Source: Enterobacter sp. C2
GTDB taxonomy: Bacteria; Pseudomonadota; Gammaproteobacteria; Enterobacterales; Enterobacteriaceae
Direction of reading: 5' to 3'
Assembly: GCF_019880405.1 (NCBI RefSeq)
Contig: NZ_CP082269.1
Span: forward strand, 2,356,001 to 2,420,000
Length of the DNA stretch: 64,000 nt
The notes under the pieces were generated by a model. The model worked only from the letters and a program-made list of their open reading frames with translations. It ran no database searches and was not told the DNA's origin. Shown here piece by piece: positions 62,480 through 64,000 of the stretch. Position numbers and translations under genes: made by a program. Numbering within the stretch: position 1 is the first letter of the stretch; each line of letters opens with the position of its first letter.

Positions 62480-64000
62480 TTTGCGCTCTCCTGTACCTGG
62501 TCGTTGTTTTCACCATCTAACCAGTTAATGTTCTTCATCTTACGGACCACCACAAACTCATCGCGGTTGGAACCGACCGTGCCGTAGTAGTTAAAGCCGT
62601 ACGCCAGCTGGGCGTAGCCGCCAATCATATGGGTCGGTTTCGGGCTGATACGGGTGACCGAGTTATGGATCCCGCCGCGCTGGCCGGTGATCTCCGAGCC
62701 AGGAATGTTCACGATACGCTCCTGGGCGTGGTACATCATGGTCATCCCAGCCGGCACGCGCTGGCTCACTACCGCCCTGGCGGTGAGCGCGCCGTTGCTG
62801 TTGAAGGCTTCGATCCAGTCGTTATCCTCTATGCCCAGCTCTTTGGCATCTACCTCACTCATCCAGACGATCGGGCCGCCGCGTGACAGGGTCAGCATCA
62901 GCAGGTTGTCGCTGTAGGTCGAGTGGATCCCCCACTTCTGGTGCGGGGTAATGAAGTTCAGCGCCTTCTCTGGATTGCCGTTGGACTTTTCGCCCATCAC
63001 CGCTTTCACCGAACGGGTGTCAATCGGTGGACGATAGACCAGCAGGCTCTCGCCAAAGTCGCGCATCCACGGGTGATCCTGATACAGCTGCTGACGGCCG
63101 GAGAGCGTGCGCCACGGGATCAGCTCATGCACGTTGGTATAGCCGGCGTTGTAGGAGACATGCTCATCTTCAAGGCCGGACCAGGTCGGGCTGGAGATGA
63201 TTTTGCGCGGCTGGGCCTGAATATCCCGGAAGCGGATCTTCTCCTCTTCTTTATTGGTCGCCAGATGGGTATGGTCGCGGCCGGTAAACTCACTCAGCGC
63301 CGCCCAGGCTTTAACTGCCACGTGACCGTTGGTCTCCGGGGCGAGGGTCAGGATCATTTCCGCCGCATCGATGGCGGTATTGAGCATAGGCTGGCCTTTC
63401 GCCGGGCCTTCCGCCTTGGTGTAGTTCAGCTTGCGCAGCAGATCCATCTCGCTTTCGGTATTCCACGCGATGCCCTTGCCGCCGTTGCCCACTTTATCCA
63501 GCAGCGGACCGATGGAGGTAAAGCGTTCATAGGTCGCCGGATAGTCGCGCTCAACCGGAATGATATGCGGTGCGGTTTTGCCAGGGATCAGGTCGCACTC
63601 GCCCTTTTTCCAATCCTTGACGTCCAGCGGCTGCGCCAGCTCGGCGGCGGAGTCGTGCTGGATAGGCAGAGTCACCACGTCAGTTTCGACGCCCAGATGG
63701 CCGATACACACCTCGGAGAACTTCTTCGCAATGCCTTTATAGATCTCCCAGTCGCTTTTCGACTCCCAGGCGGGGTCGACGGCGGCAGAGAGCGGATGAA
63801 TAAACGGATGCATATCCGAGGTATTCATGTCGTCTTTCTCATACCAGGTCGCCGTCGGCAGGACGATATCGGAGTAGAGGCAGGTGCTCGACAGGCGGAA
63901 GTCGAGGGTGACCACCAGATCCAGCTTGCCGTCGAGGCCGTTATCATGCCACTCGACCTCTTCCGGCTTCACGCCACCCTGCTCGCCCAGATCTTTACCC
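62476..64000 (-). CDS. narG: nitrate reductase A alpha subunit, C-terminal part (cut by window end)
   Basis: About 507 C-terminal residues of the molybdenum-bis-MGD catalytic subunit (1247 residues in E. coli); the 5' part lies beyond base 64000, and the frame is open to the edge. Visible: LDFRLSSTCLYSDIVLPTATWYEKDD in the MopB core, and the C-terminal cofactor-binding domain (GALTARAVVSQRVPAGMTMMYHAQER). No frameshift is seen. First gene of narGHJI, induced in E. coli by FNR and NarL; that promoter is outside the window. Confidence 0.97.
   Translation of the reverse strand, partial: GKDLGEQGGVKPEEVEWHDNGLDGKLDLVVTLDFRLSSTCLYSDIVLPTATWYEKDDMNTSDMHPFIHPLSAAVDPAWESKSDWEIYKGIAKKFSEVCIGHLGVETDVVTLPIQHDSAAELAQPLDVKDWKKGECDLIPGKTAPHIIPVERDYPATYERFTSIGPLLDKVGNGGKGIAWNTESEMDLLRKLNYTKAEGPAKGQPMLNTAIDAAEMILTLAPETNGHVAVKAWAALSEFTGRDHTHLATNKEEEKIRFRDIQAQPRKIISSPTWSGLEDEHVSYNAGYTNVHELIPWRTLSGRQQLYQDHPWMRDFGESLLVYRPPIDTRSVKAVMGEKSNGNPEKALNFITPHQKWGIHSTYSDNLLMLTLSRGGPIVWMSEVDAKELGIEDNDWIEAFNSNGALTARAVVSQRVPAGMTMMYHAQERIVNIPGSEITGQRGGIHNSVTRISPKPTHMIGGYAQLAYGFNYYGTVGSNRDEFVVVRKMKNINWLDGENNDQVQESAK

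Overview
This is chromosomal DNA of a gammaproteobacterium of the family Enterobacteriaceae, probably an Enterobacter/Lelliottia/Kosakonia-like genus and not Escherichia or Salmonella. Evidence: almost every gene has a close E. coli K-12 counterpart in the same order (the fabI-to-narG stretch, inverted relative to K-12), trpG-trpD and trpC-trpF are fused, and tyrT/tyrV carry an rtT-type downstream repeat. Coding density is high and GC is moderate to high, except in a few AT-rich accessory patches. I see no prophage, integrase, transposase or CRISPR array.

Layout. 0-9 kb: a hypothetical membrane protein, fabI, yciW, rnb, the c-di-GMP trigger enzyme pdeR, yciZ, yciT and osmB. 8.8-13.4 kb: yciH-pyrF, lapB-lapA (LPS assembly control) and pgpB on the minus strand, then ribA. 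13.4-20.6 kb: acnA, the small genes yciX and ymiA, cysB and topA. 20.9-27.6 kb: yciN, sohB, yciK-cobA, rluB, an accessory patch (lipoprotein and DUF1493 protein, where K-12 has yciQ), yciO and rnm. 27.6-34.4 kb: the complete trp operon with promoter/operator, leader peptide and attenuator. 34.3-35.6 kb: an AT-rich acyltransferase gene where K-12 has yciGFE; its 3' end runs antisense into trpA. 35.7-42.9 kb: ompW, yciC-yciB-yciA, tonB, yciI, yciY, clsA, yciU and a voltage-sensor ion channel that is not K-12 Kch. 42.8-50 kb: oppABCDF and ychE. 50.3-58.9 kb: adhE, tdk, hns, galU, rssB, an apparent rssA remnant, ychJ and purU. 58.9-64 kb: two identical tRNA-Tyr genes, an rtT-like repeat and narI-narJ-narH-narG, with narG cut by the window end.

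Functional themes: tryptophan synthesis under TrpR and attenuation control; envelope work (FabI, LapAB, PgpB, ClsA, TonB, OmpW, YciB/C, OsmB); peptide uptake (Opp); anaerobic metabolism (AdhE, nitrate reductase A); and global regulation (H-NS, RssB, CysB, PdeR, TopA).

I did not find a clearly new multigene system. The spots most worth a second look are the acyltransferase insertion overlapping trpA, the lipoprotein/DUF1493 pair, the zinc-ribbon Kv-like channel, the decayed rssA locus, a Fur-like box in the oppA leader region, an unexplained palindrome upstream of ompW, and a divergent trp leader peptide. Family assignments come from recognising the translated proteins; no database search was run.
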